Assembly (NCBI RefSeq): GCF_018143015.1
Contig: NC_054742.1
Location: 61,078,853-61,142,852, forward strand
Source: Lytechinus variegatus
Lineage: Eukaryota > Echinodermata > Echinoidea > Temnopleuroida > Toxopneustidae
Direction: 5' to 3'
DNA length: 64,000 nucleotides
The position numbers were made by a program, and so were the translations under genes. Shown here piece by piece: positions 24,929-35,179 of this stretch. The notes beneath the pieces were generated by a model. It was not told the DNA's origin, did no database searches, and saw only the letters and a program-made list of their open reading frames with translations. How positions within the stretch are numbered: the stretch's first letter is position 1; every line of letters starts with the position of its first letter.

Positions 24929-25474
24929 CTGTAATCAAGATACATCAATACAATATTACTGAGACTCAGAGGGGGAAAAAATGTTCGAAATACCACGATT
25001 TTAAAAGTAAGATGAGCTTAATGGTGAAACAATATATTTAACAGAAAATTCTGCTCCTGTACTACTGAAGACTACCTATGAAATTGGATAGCTCTACCAA
25101 AATTCTTTACAAATGTCGATGTTATCTGTAATGGAGATAACCTCCCATATGGAAGACATTCTCCCATTTAACATTCTCCTATTTTACAAATTATCCCGCT
25201 AATTTGCAGGTGCAAATTGCACTTAGAGATTATTCATTCACGGCATCAGACCACAATGTATCAATGCCTCGCTCGAGCAGGAATCGCTCTTCTTGCGATG
25301 GTGGAGACAGGGTTTCTTGAATCTCGAGATTAATCGCGAAGAGGGCTGATCGGGCAAAAATCTGGAAACTGAGCAAACTCGGGCTGGTGCAGCACTACCT
25401 AATGAGGTCAGAAGCCAATTTGTTTTGTGGGTGGATAAAAACAAATGTAGGTGAGGTCTAGTGAACTGTTGAAG

Positions 25475-27584
25475 TACCGTATTTTCCGGTGTATAAACCG
25501 CACCTTTTTTCCCGCTTTACAATCTTGAAATATTGGGTGTGGTTTATACAAAAACAAGTGGAATGCCTCTGGCCGTCTCACCTGCATCACGCGGTTCAAT
25601 ATAGCAGCAGTGCTGACTTTGAATACTACTCTAACTCGCACAAGATGTTCAGGGATACATGGTTACTCTTATGTCCACTTTTTATGAACGAGACCAATAA
25701 ACTTACAGAGATATGATGGTTATTCAACAAAAAACCCCAACATGGCCAAAGTTCATTGACCATACATGACCTTTGACCTTGATCATGTGACCTGAAACTC
25801 GCACAGGATGTTCAGTGATACTTGATTACTCTTATGTACAAGTTTCATGAATAAAATCCATTAACTTTCATAGTTTTGATGGTAATTCAACAGATAAACC
25901 CAATTCGGCCAAAGTTCATTGACCTTTGACCTTGGTCATGTGACCTGAAACGCGCACAGGATGTTCAGTGATATTTGATTACTCATATGTCCAAGTTTAA
26001 TGAACTAGACTAATAAACTTTCAAAGTTATGATGGTAATTCAACAGATACCCCCGATTCGGCCAAAGTTCATTGACCCTAAATGACCTTTGACCTTAATC
26101 ATGAGACCTGAAACTTGCACAAAATATTCAGTGATGCTTGATTACTATTATGTCCAAGTTTCATGAATCATATCCATAAACTTTCAAAGTTATGGTGGGA
26201 ATTCAACAGATATCCCCAATTCGGCCAAAGTTCATTGACCCTAAATGACCTTTGACCTTGGTCATGTGACGTGAAACTCATGCAGGATATTCAGTGATAC
26301 TTGATTAACCTTATGTCCAAGTTTCATGAACTAGGTCCATATATTTTCCAAGTTATGATGACATTTCAAAAACTTAACCTCAGGTTAAGATTTCGATGTT
26401 GATTCCTCCAACATGGTCTAAGTTCATTGACCCTAAATGACCTTTGACCTTGGTCATGTGACATGAAACTTTAATAGGATGTTCAGTAATACTTGATTAA
26501 CCTTATGGCCAAGTTTCATGAACTAGGTCCATATACTTTCTAAGTTATGATGTCATTTCAAAAACTTAACCTCAGGTTAAGATTTGATGTTGACGCCGCC
26601 GCCGCCGTCGCCGTCGGAAAAGCGGCGCCTATAGTCTCACTCTGCTTCGCAGGTGAGACAAAAAACAACCAAATTTCGTCAGAAAATTGAATATGTTTTG
26701 TTGGTAATATTACTTGGACTGGAACCAACAATTATATAGAATATTTAATGTATAATTACATGTATTTGTTGGTTACTAAAAATAGGAAGTATATTTTGCG
26801 AAGTTTTCTTTAAAAAATCTTCTTTGTAAAGATTTGTTAATATCATTTATGTAACTATCAATTTAAAAATGTTTTCCAAAAAAATCTGATTGTGTTGTGG
26901 TGAAAACTTTTTTTTCAAATAAAATTGCATGGGAAATGCTCTTCAATAGGCATGTAATCGTAACTGATCGTAATCGTAATCGGTTATTAAAAAGGCAATA
27001 AATAATGTCCTTTATTCTTTATTTCTCTCAATATAAAAAAAAACTTTCCCTTTTTATACCATAATTTTGATATTAAAAAATGCCAATTTATGGTCACCTT
27101 TTCCTTAAAAAAACCCTGTTTTTTGTAATGAAAACTTATTTTTTACACCTAAAAAGTGCATTGAAAATGCTTTACAAAAGGCATGTAATTGTAATCGATC
27201 GTAATCGGTTAGAAAATAGGCAATAAAATATGTCCTCTACTCTTCATTTTTCCCCCCTCACTCTTTTCTCAACATTTTTGTTTTCTTTTTCCGATTTTAG
27301 ACTATAAGTTTGATATACAATACTGCCATTTCATGGTCTCTTTTTTCTTTATTCTACAAAGAAATAATTTATATTCTTTGAAAAATAAAGTTAAAGAATG
27401 AAGTAACCATTTTCTAAAATACAAAAATGAGTGATATATATTTTGGTCTGTCAAAAAGTGCTAGTAAAACTTGCTCATCCAAATAAATATCTAACTCGGT
27501 TTGCCTATTTTTTTTTTCAGAGCCTCCCGATTTTTGGGGTGCGGTTAATACACGGCCGCGGTTTATATTCCGAAAAATATGGTA
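25475..27584. mobile_element. TA-flanked TIR element carrying a minisatellite element
   Basis: The left end 'TA-ccgtattttccggtgta' with 'taaaccgcacc' is the inverse of the right end: 'ggtgcggttaatacac', then 'tttatattcc', then 'atatggTA'. The TIR is about 45 bp with internal gaps, and TA at both borders suggests a TA target as in Tc1/mariner-like elements. No transposase frame is seen. The interior includes the DR1 minisatellite element (25,557-26,662) and AT-rich DNA with two related blocks around 'catgtaatcgtaa..gatcgtaatcggtta' (26,950 and 27,182). Confidence 0.65.
25557..26662 (+). mobile_element. DR1 minisatellite element, second long copy
   Basis: It has the same head ('gtggaatgcctctggccgtc') and tail ('tcgcaggtgagacaaaaaac') as the copy at 11,712, again with about six monomers and five perfect TGACCTTTGACCT sites. 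Monomer order and variants match the other copy closely, so both descend from one source with this array length. It lies about 0.6-1.7 kb upstream of the first SRSF7-A coding exon. Confidence 0.85.
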
Positions 27585-27853
27585 CACGATGGAAAGGGGA
27601 AATTTTTCATTAGGAATCTGCTGATCACATTTCCATTTGCAGACGGCCATTTTGTTGCAATTCTTAACAAAAATGGCCGATCGAGACGGGGGTAGAAGGA
27701 GAGAACTTTTCGTTTTTTGAGGTTCCAGTCTCTGCCCAGATGTCAGGAAAACTGCCACTCGTTAGACCTTCATCCATACAATCATGGTAAGTGCATAATT
27801 TCTCTTTTCACAATTCATTTGGAGAAATATTTAGACCATAAATCACGCTAGTC

Positions 27854-28892
27854 CAGAGATGCCAACTTTTGGAAATCAGAATTAGGGAGGATTTGCAACC
27901 GCCACCAAATTCTGTGCGCGTAGCGCACATCTCGAGCGCGGAGCGCTCGACCCTTGCGGCCGGGGTCCAGCTCTGGGTTTCTAGATGCTCTCTGGTGCAA
28001 TCTGACCCTTATTTTGGGGGCATTTCACATGTTTTCAAATAAACATTGTTCCCACTTTTTTAACATGAAAAAATATCAAATATGCATTTTTACATGTAAA
28101 AAAAATGAGGGGACAAAAGGAGTACCTGTAATAATAAGGAGGAATTATCACTATCGGATATAGGCAGGTTATGTTCCACTATAAATCCAGTAAAGAAAAG
28201 CTCAGCGCTGGTCCCTTGCTTGGTGAAATAAAGACAACAGGGTACTAGTCAAACCTAGTGGAGCTCAAAGATCTTGTCTTCGCAATGTCCGTAGGCCTAT
28301 GCCGTTTGCTCCCGAACGTTAAGTGCTTCCGAATTATCATCACGACCTCCGTGCTCAACTGAAATGTCCACGCTGCAAATTGCGCAAAATGCATGGTAAA
28401 TTCCTCTTTCCGACTTCCGAACACACAGGTACTGGAGACTGTATTCAGTCTTATACTTCTGAGACCATTTCTTGGTCTTCTTTTGTTGATTTTCCGCCAT
28501 TTCATGTCAATATCAACCCATCAATACGCCGAAATCACACACCGAGATTCCACCGCACGACTCGACAAATCCAGTGGCCGCGAGCACACACGCTTCGCGA
28601 AGCTAGACGGGCCTACCGGCCTGGTGCACAGTGGATTCCCGTTGGGCATATCACATGCACCAGCTTTTCGCTGCTCCTTATTTGTCTACCTTTCACACAG
28701 AATTTAGTAGCAGCGAACGTAATGGAGTTACTACATGCTAAAGTTAGCAGACGATACATGTCCTTCCAATCCAATTTGATCAATGCAAAAAAAATTGTAA
28801 TTTCGGGAGGATAAGGATGATAATTGTAAGGGCGGGAGTTGGGATGAATTTTCGGGAGCCTCCCGATGAAATCGGGAGGGTTGGCATCTCTG
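27854..28892 (-). mobile_element. hAT-like element with BED-type finger remnant
   Basis: The ends 'cagagatgccaac' and 'gttggcatctctg' are exact inverted repeats and are flanked by 'ctagtc' on both sides (27,848-27,853 and 28,893-28,898). The minus-strand frame from 28,500 reads KWSQKYKTEYSL, then AFCAICSVDISVEHGGRDD, the Cys-x2-Cys BED-like N-terminus of hAT-type transposases and relatives. After GGRDD the match (IRKHL..KRH) continues in another frame, so there is a frameshift near 28,338. The rest of the transposase is missing. This is a dead, 1,039-bp deletion derivative. Confidence 0.75.
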
Positions 28893-29560
28893 CTAGTCCC
28901 GTGAGTATGGACAAATACACGGTAAGCCCCTGGGCTCCCTGGTATAACTTTGAGCTTAATTTTGATGCAAAGATTATTAGCGAGGTTACAATGGTTTTGA
29001 TAATATAACGACGAATCTGCGGGGCATTTCTCTGGCGATTGTGGCATCGTGGAGTACCCTCCGGTGCCCCACGCACTCCTATTTGTGTAAGTTGAAAGTG
29101 AGTGTAATGAATGACGGGAGCTCCGTGCTCGCTCAGCTCTTGTCTCTGGATCGTTTTTGGAAAATAGCAGGGGCCGCGGAGCGAATAGATTTAATTTACA
29201 AACCAGTAAAAAGGAGAACAAAGTACAAAAATTGTTATTCTGCATAATAAAGAACTTAAAAACAACATGTTTGGGACCACAAAGAAGTATACCTAGTTCT
29301 ATGTCAGGACGATTCATTTTAAGTTACCAAGTCATTTGGAAAAATTTACAAGAGAAGTTTTACAATTTTTAGTACAAAAAATAATCATGATTTAAAAATA
29401 TTATAGAGAACAAAATAAAAGATGATTACAACTATTGAATTCATATTTTTAAGTTTAATCTAAAGAAAAAAAAGAAGGCTTCCAAAATATAAAGTGTCCA
29501 GACACCTGACCACCCCCCCCCCCCCTCATTTCTAAAACATTCTATTTCTGTTCTAGATAT
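28893..29560. other. No gene seen; short GC-richer patch
   Basis: Around 29,030-29,200 the base composition is richer in GC, but no frame shows family resemblance. A C12 run lies at about 29,514-29,525. Confidence 0.4.
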
Positions 29561-30360
29561 ATTTAGAAACATCGAATATCATGATTTTTTTGTTAAATTA
29601 TGGGATTTTTTGTTTGTTTAAGATTGTACTTTTTTCTTTCTTTCTTTCATATCCTTTTTTCTGGCATCATCCTTCCTCTTTGCCCCCTTTTTTTATTCCA
29701 TCCCATCTTTCTCTCCTGATCTTCTCTGTTCATTTTTCTTTCTTTCCTTCTTTGTCTTACTCTCCATCCTATTTTAAATTTCCTTTTTTCCCTTCATTTT
29801 TCCTTTCCCTTATTTCTTTCCACTTTTCTTTGATTCCTTCTCCCTTTTCTTTTCATTCTTTCTCTCCTTCCATTATTTTCTCTTAAATTCTCTCCTTCCT
29901 TTATTTTTTCCTCCTTCTCTTTCATCCTTTCTTCCATTCTTTATTATATTTTTTCCTTCTACTTTGTGTCCTTTTTTCTTTATTTCCCTCCCTCCCTTCC
30001 TTCCTGTTTTTCTTTCTTTCAAAGAATAAAGGAAACATTTTTCTTTTATTCGTTCTTTCTTTCCTCATCCTTTTTTCTTGCTTCTTTTTCTCTCCTTTAT
30101 GTTTTCTTTCACACATCTTCCCTTCCTCCTTTTCTTTTTCTTTCCTTCTTAATTCATTTCAAATAATGACGGAAACGTTTTTTTCTTTTATTCTATCTTT
30201 CATCATTTTATTCTAACATTCCTTTTTTTTCTTTATTTTTTCCTTCATTTTCCACTTCATTTTTTCTTTCTTTCCGTTCTCAATTCAACTCTTTTCTTTC
30301 GCCTTTTCATTTCCTTCTTCATTCTTTCGTTCACCCCCCACCTTCCAATTCTGTAAATTT
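29560..30360 (+). repeat. 800-bp polypyrimidine tract
   Basis: The plus strand is almost entirely T and C, in variants of ttctttcc, with rare purines. Mirror-like runs make triplex (H-DNA) formation possible. Frames through it are Ser/Phe/Pro-rich and not genes. Confidence 0.85.
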
Positions 30361-30559
30361 TTTCCCCAAGTCGAACACCATGATGTAGCCTCCTTTGTTG
30401 ATCTTTTTTTTTTAAGACCTGGCTCGGTCGATCCGCTCATGCAGCGTACTTTGTCGATTGTCCCGTATTTCTTTTTGAGAAATCTGGTCAGGCCTGCATT
30501 CAGCTGGTTCCAAAAGGCAAAACCAGATTTTCGTCTTCGAAATCACGACGTTCGAAATC

Positions 30560-30645
30560 GTGAGCCGCCATGTTAATCCGTGAAGCAGATTTGAAATGCA
30601 TTTCCATTGGTGAAAACGCTACTGCGCAAGCACGAGCTGTCGATC
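30560..30645 (-). promoter_or_regulatory. Possible NRF1/CCAAT/YY1 promoter, minus strand
   Basis: Read on the minus strand in order: 'gcttgcgcagtagcg' (NRF1-like, about 30,626-30,640), 'ccaatgg' (30,605-30,611) and 'aacATGGCGGC' (YY1-like, about 30,565-30,575). The ATG opens a 23-codon frame starting MAAHDFERRD. The nearest gene in this direction is SRSF7-A, 5.7 kb away, whose first exon is missing; a link is a guess. Confidence 0.25.
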
Positions 30646-30699
30646 GCGTCTATCAACTTTCCTTATCTGATTTACTAGCGGCCTGTGTAATGCACCGTG

Positions 30700-32100
30700 A
30701 GGACCCTGCTGAGACTGAGTGAGGGATTAGCGGTGCAGCGCATGGAGCAAAGCGTCATATCTCCTTCTAATGGTCTGGCCGCCTATACGGTACATTATTG
30801 ATTTGAATGCTAGTTAACTAAGTTTATTTGTTTATCATACATTTCAGAAATATCCTGCATACAGCGCATCATACAAGATGGGCGACACGAAAGACGGTCC
30901 TTAGTTGGAAAGACCCTCTTTCGTCATGTTCGAATCGTAGTTTCGTGCAATCATTCCCTGGCACCGTCTGAGCCTGACCATGGACCTATGCCTAGGCTAT
31001 ATGGCCTGACACAATGCGCTGCACAGCAAGTGCAGGAAGTTCGATCGCGTTCGACTTCGAGCTAGCGAGCCGTCTCGATCTCAATTTCAATACAAGATGA
31101 AAAAAATTCATAACATACGTTTTCCTGCTCTGGCTGTGCGAGTACCGTAGTACAATTTCAACTTTTTGGTCCAACCTGTTGTTTAACTTCCGTCTTCCAA
31201 GTCCAAGACAGGATTCTAATAAATAAGTTGACTGTTCCGTGTATACGCGTGTTGGATAAATGCAAGCTATACCACAATGCATTTCGTCATATGACACCAC
31301 CGCCCCCACCCCCCCTCCGATCCCCTTTGATCGAGCCTATACGTATATTAGACCAGAGGCGGGCTGAAGATATTCGTTTGACCCAAAGTTCCCATTCGAA
31401 TTTTTTGTCAATTTGATATTGCTGATTCACAAAAGTGATGAATATAATTGAAAATCTAACACTGATTCTATAAATGGTGACTAATGAAATTCCTTTGCCG
31501 AAATTGGAAAAAGATATCAAATGAACTTAACTATATTTTTTGACTGGCAGGGCTATTCTTCAACAATTCAGTCAGACTCTCAAAACTCAATAAATTGACC
31601 TACCATCTCTGTCTCTAATTTGATAAATGACTAATTTCTGATTTGACCTAATCTGCATTTTATCTATTTTTTCTTAAGTACTGATTTGATAACCTTGTTT
31701 TTTCCATTCATATTACAATGAAGGTTAATTTATATAGAAGTATACATGTTGAATTTATTGCTATTTCGTGTTATTCCATGTAGACACCAGCCAATGTGGA
31801 GAACCTCTCGACAGAATTTTCAGTTCTTTTAGGTGATCCCCAGGCATTGGCTGGTGCTCAATTCATTTCTGTTGTAATGTTTCTATTGCTGTCATATTTT
31901 CTTGCCTGGAAATGAAATAAATAAATATTCTAATGTTTCAGTTTACAAATTTCATCTCATTAGCTTTCTTCATAAATTAATGTCAATTCGTTTTTAAAAT
32001 GAGCTGGCTACGATACCCTACTCATGTCAGATATATGGTCAGATATATCCACTGGTAGTAAACATTCAACCCTCTAATTTCTTTATTTTCATTCCCCATT
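30700..32100. other. No gene or clear element seen
   Basis: This is unique-looking DNA with a short 'accgcccccacccccc' run near 31,300. Confidence 0.4.
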
Positions 32101-33374
32101 TTCCGGATAGTGACCACTTCCATTGACGAGTGGATACCATGCGCGACCATGCGGTCTCGAAAAGCACCCTAAACTAAACACGTATTTTCAATATTCTGAA
32201 AATGCACCCCTCTTGGCGCGTGAAGCCCTACCCTTACTAGTATATGACAAGTATAATGGAATCAAAACAATACTTGGCAAGTATGCCCTGAATTGAACCC
32301 TAAACAAGTACAGCGATATTTCATTGTTATGTCACCGTTGTCACGGACGTCTGTCGTCGGTTTCCTTTATTTACTAGACCAAAAGCTTCAGTTTCTGTAT
32401 TTTTGGGATAATATCCGAGTCGCGCAAGGTTTCGTAGGCATACTCTGTATGCAGTCTTGACTCCCGGGGTTGACTCTTGGGGCAACTTACATCCTTATTA
32501 AAATCTTTTAGTCTTAATTTCTTATACGCCCTCGCAAATTTGACTCTAAACATGTACTTTTCTTAGCAAAAGTAGATACCCTTTATCCATAGCATTTTTG
32601 ACACCCTTATTACGTTACGTAGGCCTATACATACGCGCCCTATCTTGAAAATGACATCCTTTTTACATGTTTTTTCCCCCGGGGGGGGGGGGCCATTGCA
32701 CTTGACGAGTGAATACCATGCGCGACCCAAAAAACATGTAAAAAGGATATCTTTTTCACGATAGGGCACGTCCGTTAAGGCCCTAAACCGCAAATTGCAC
32801 CTTAACCGCAAATTGCCGCCTAAGCATGTAGAATATTAACAAGAACCGTGCGCGCGTAAGAGGCGTGAACACAGAGGGCGGCAAACATAAATCGCAGAAG
32901 GATAGAGGTTGAAGAGTGAGGAATTAGAACTAGGGCGCTGATCTCATTTTTATGAGAAATATTGTCGTTGATACACGTATTTATTTGTTTATTTATTTAT
33001 TTAAATATTTTACCAGGGTGCTATTCAACATAAAGTTGGTCTCCCATGGGGCCCTAAAAGGCTATCATTATTGTTCTTCTTGTTTGTTGGTTTTGGACTT
33101 TTGGTTATGGCGGGAGTTGGGCAACTTGGGCTGTACATGGGGCTTTTTTGGGGTGTTTTTTTTTGTGTTTTTTTTTGTGTATCCCTAATTCTCCCCTAGT
33201 ATAATCTAACGCCTGTAGGTTTAAGCAAAGGAAAAGGAAAAGGGAAGAAATGAAAGGGGGAAAATAAAGAAAGAATCGCTATAAATATTTTTTAAATATT
33301 TATTATAATCTTTTTAAAACTTTAATACAAAATGTTACGAGGGTAATGAAGCCATGTACTCATATTATTATAGT

Positions 33375-33495
33375 CATAATCAGTACGAAATAGTAGTAGT
33401 AGTAGTAGGAGTAGCAGTAGTAGAAGTAGTAGTAGCAGTAAGAGTAGTAGTAGTAGTAGTTTTAGTAGTAGTAGTAGTAGTAGTAGTAGGAGTAG

Positions 33496-33533
<38 letters not shown>

Positions 33534-33590
33534 TATAGGAGTAGGAGTAGTAGTAGTAGTGGTAGTAGTAGTAGTAATAGTAGCTTATTT
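33375..33590 (+). repeat. (TAG)n microsatellite
   Basis: About 200 bp of interrupted TAG trinucleotides with occasional gag, cag and tat units. It gives artificial poly-Val, poly-Leu and poly-Ser frames. Confidence 0.95.
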
Positions 33591-33632
33591 TCAAAATTGT
33601 CAAACTTTAATTCTAAATGTTACCAGGAGACC

Positions 33633-33791
33633 GTTTCATAAAGCCGTTCGTAAGATAAGAGCGACTTTAAGAACGACTGGTGAACCTTTCTTACGCGCTT
33701 AACCATCGCCAATGTATTTACCATTTACCACAATAAAGGATCACCAGTCGTTCTTAAAGTCGCTCTTAACTTACGAACAGCTTTATGAAAC
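33633..33791. mobile_element. 159-bp near-palindromic MITE
   Basis: The left 'gtttcataaagccgttcgta' and right 'tacgaacagctttatgaaac' are inverted, and pairing continues through 'agagcgactttaagaacgac'; about 50 bp of each arm pairs. 'acc' occurs next to both ends, a possible 3-bp target duplication. Confidence 0.85.
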
Positions 33792-33865
33792 ACCCACCAG
33801 GGCCGGGAGTGAAACCACTCATCCAAGGTCCTTCGTTATCATTGGTATAATCATTATCATTATCA

Positions 33866-34148
33866 GGCGCATACGCAAGGGGGGGGTTAGGGGGTTCAAA
33901 CCCCCCTTTTCGTTTCCTTTTTTTATATATTTTTTTTAAATTTTTGCTTGTCTCCCCAGAGGTCGGTCTGGTAGACGCACGGTACCCCTACATAATAATG
34001 TATGACGCAAGAAATTGTAAGGACAAAAAGAGGGCGGATTCCCCCCCCCCCCCCCGCTCATCACTTTTTAGAGACTGGGCGGGAGATTTTAAAAAAAATC
34101 AGCTCGAAACCCCCCCCCCCCCTTCAAAAATCCTGCGTACGCGCCTGA
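33866..34148. mobile_element. Short MITE with 'caggcgcatacgca' ends
   Basis: The left end 'tatcaggcgcatacgcaagg' is the inverse of the right 'cctgcgtacgcgcctgat'. Poly-G (about 33,880) and poly-C (34,040 and 34,110) runs of 8-14 lie inside. It is non-coding. Confidence 0.65.
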
Positions 34149-34179
34149 TCATTATAGTCACAATAATTATCATTATTGG

Positions 34180-34318
34180 CAGCAAGAGTAGTAGTAGCAG
34201 TAGTAGTATAGTTCTAGTAGTACTAGTAGTAGTAGTAGTAGTAGCAGTAGTAGTATAGTTCTAGTAGTAGTAGTAGTAGTAGTAGTAGTACTACTACTAC
34301 TACTACTACTACTACTCT
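34180..34318 (+). repeat. (TAG)n switching to (CTA)n
   Basis: TAG repeats run to about 34,289 and then flip to CTA repeats until 34,316, so the array is an inverted microsatellite that can fold into a perfect hairpin across the switch. Confidence 0.9.
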
Positions 34319-35179
34319 CCATCCCCGCTTGGCCCTGGGCCTGGAGAAGTTGGATGACTCTCGGCCGGACGAATCAACACCAAACACCAAAATAACAAAG
34401 TTATGATTTTCCAATTCATTATGAAAATTTGATGAAGGTTCTCGCGAAATTTTAGGCCAGCAGACTTAGCAGAATCAAACAACTTTCGCGAATTGCATGA
34501 AGTGTTTACGTACATGTATACATGTATGCACAGCTAGCTGGCTCAATTTCTCGCGCGAACGTGTGCACGCACAAAGAGTGCATTGCTATTGAGTAAACAA
34601 GACTAAACTTTTTTCTACAAGCTTAGGCGGTGATTTGCGGTATAGGTGCAATTTGCGGTTTAGGGCCTTAACACGTAGGGCACGTCACGTACGTAACGTG
34701 ATAAGGGTGTCAAAAACACAAAAATAATGAAAAAAAGGGTATCTATTTCGCTAGGAAAATACGTGTTTCGGGTCGAATTTGCGGGGATGATAAAACAAAA
34801 TTAAAATGTTTTATAAAGGATGTCCTTTTTGCCCCAACACTACGTGTTTAGAGTCCGATTTGCGCGAGGTGTAGAAGGTGGGGTCGTACTAAACCATGTG
34901 AGGTAAAGCCGATGACCGAAGCCCGTAACAACAAAAAATTCCTGTACCGTTGCTTAGGGGTTCATTTCAGGGAATATTTGCCAAGAGTATCGTTTTGTTT
35001 CACACGCCAATACTTGTTAAGGGGTGCATTTTCAGAATATGGAAATTACATGTTTAGGGTGCTTTTCGAGACCCCATGGTCGCGCATGCATGGTATCCAC
35101 TCGTGAATGGAAGTGCCCCCCCCCCGGGGTTTTTTGGTCGCGCTTGGTGTATCCACTCGTCAAATAAGTGGCCCCCCGG

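Larger units (their letters stand above)
32775..34671. mobile_element. TTAA-flanked TIR element inside another element
   Basis: TTAA at 32,775-32,778 and 34,668-34,671 brackets a segment whose ends 'ggccctaaaccgcaaattgc' and 'gcaatttgcggtttagggcc' are exact inverses; the inverted repeat continues to 'gccgcctaagc'/'gcttaggcgg', about 50 bp in all. A TTAA target is typical of piggyBac and Kolobok elements; the termini do not settle which. The cargo is two (TAG)n arrays, a small MITE and a poly-G/C MITE. No transposase is seen. Confidence 0.75.
32107..35178. mobile_element. Cluster of nested 'gacgagtggatacc' TIR elements
   Basis: At least three element ends of one family are packed here. 'cattgacgagtggatacc' at 32,121 starts one copy; 'cttgacgagtgaatacc' at 32,702 starts a second; 'ggtatccactcgtgaatgga' at 35,093 and 'gtgtatccactcgtcaaata' at 35,147 are right ends. 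The interior segments ('gataagggtgtcaaaaacac' and 'gtgcttttcgagacccc') match the clean copy at 56,731-57,283. The second copy is split by the TTAA-flanked element. Poly-G/C runs mark most ends. Confidence 0.7.

Noticed and set aside
25230-25420. GC-richer patch as first exon of SRSF7-A
   Set aside because: No clear donor reading toward 24,928 was found and no match to the region upstream of SRSF7-B is visible.
28613-29317. 234-codon open frame on the minus strand, the longest in the window
   Set aside because: It crosses the right end of the hAT-like element into unrelated DNA, has no recognisable domain, and its composition looks random.
29581-30166. Phe/Ser/Pro-rich and Lys/Arg/Glu-rich frames
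   Set aside because: They are six-frame readings of the pyrimidine tract, not proteins.
33322-33641. Poly-Leu, poly-Val and poly-Ser frames
   Set aside because: They are readings of the (TAG)n microsatellite on both strands.
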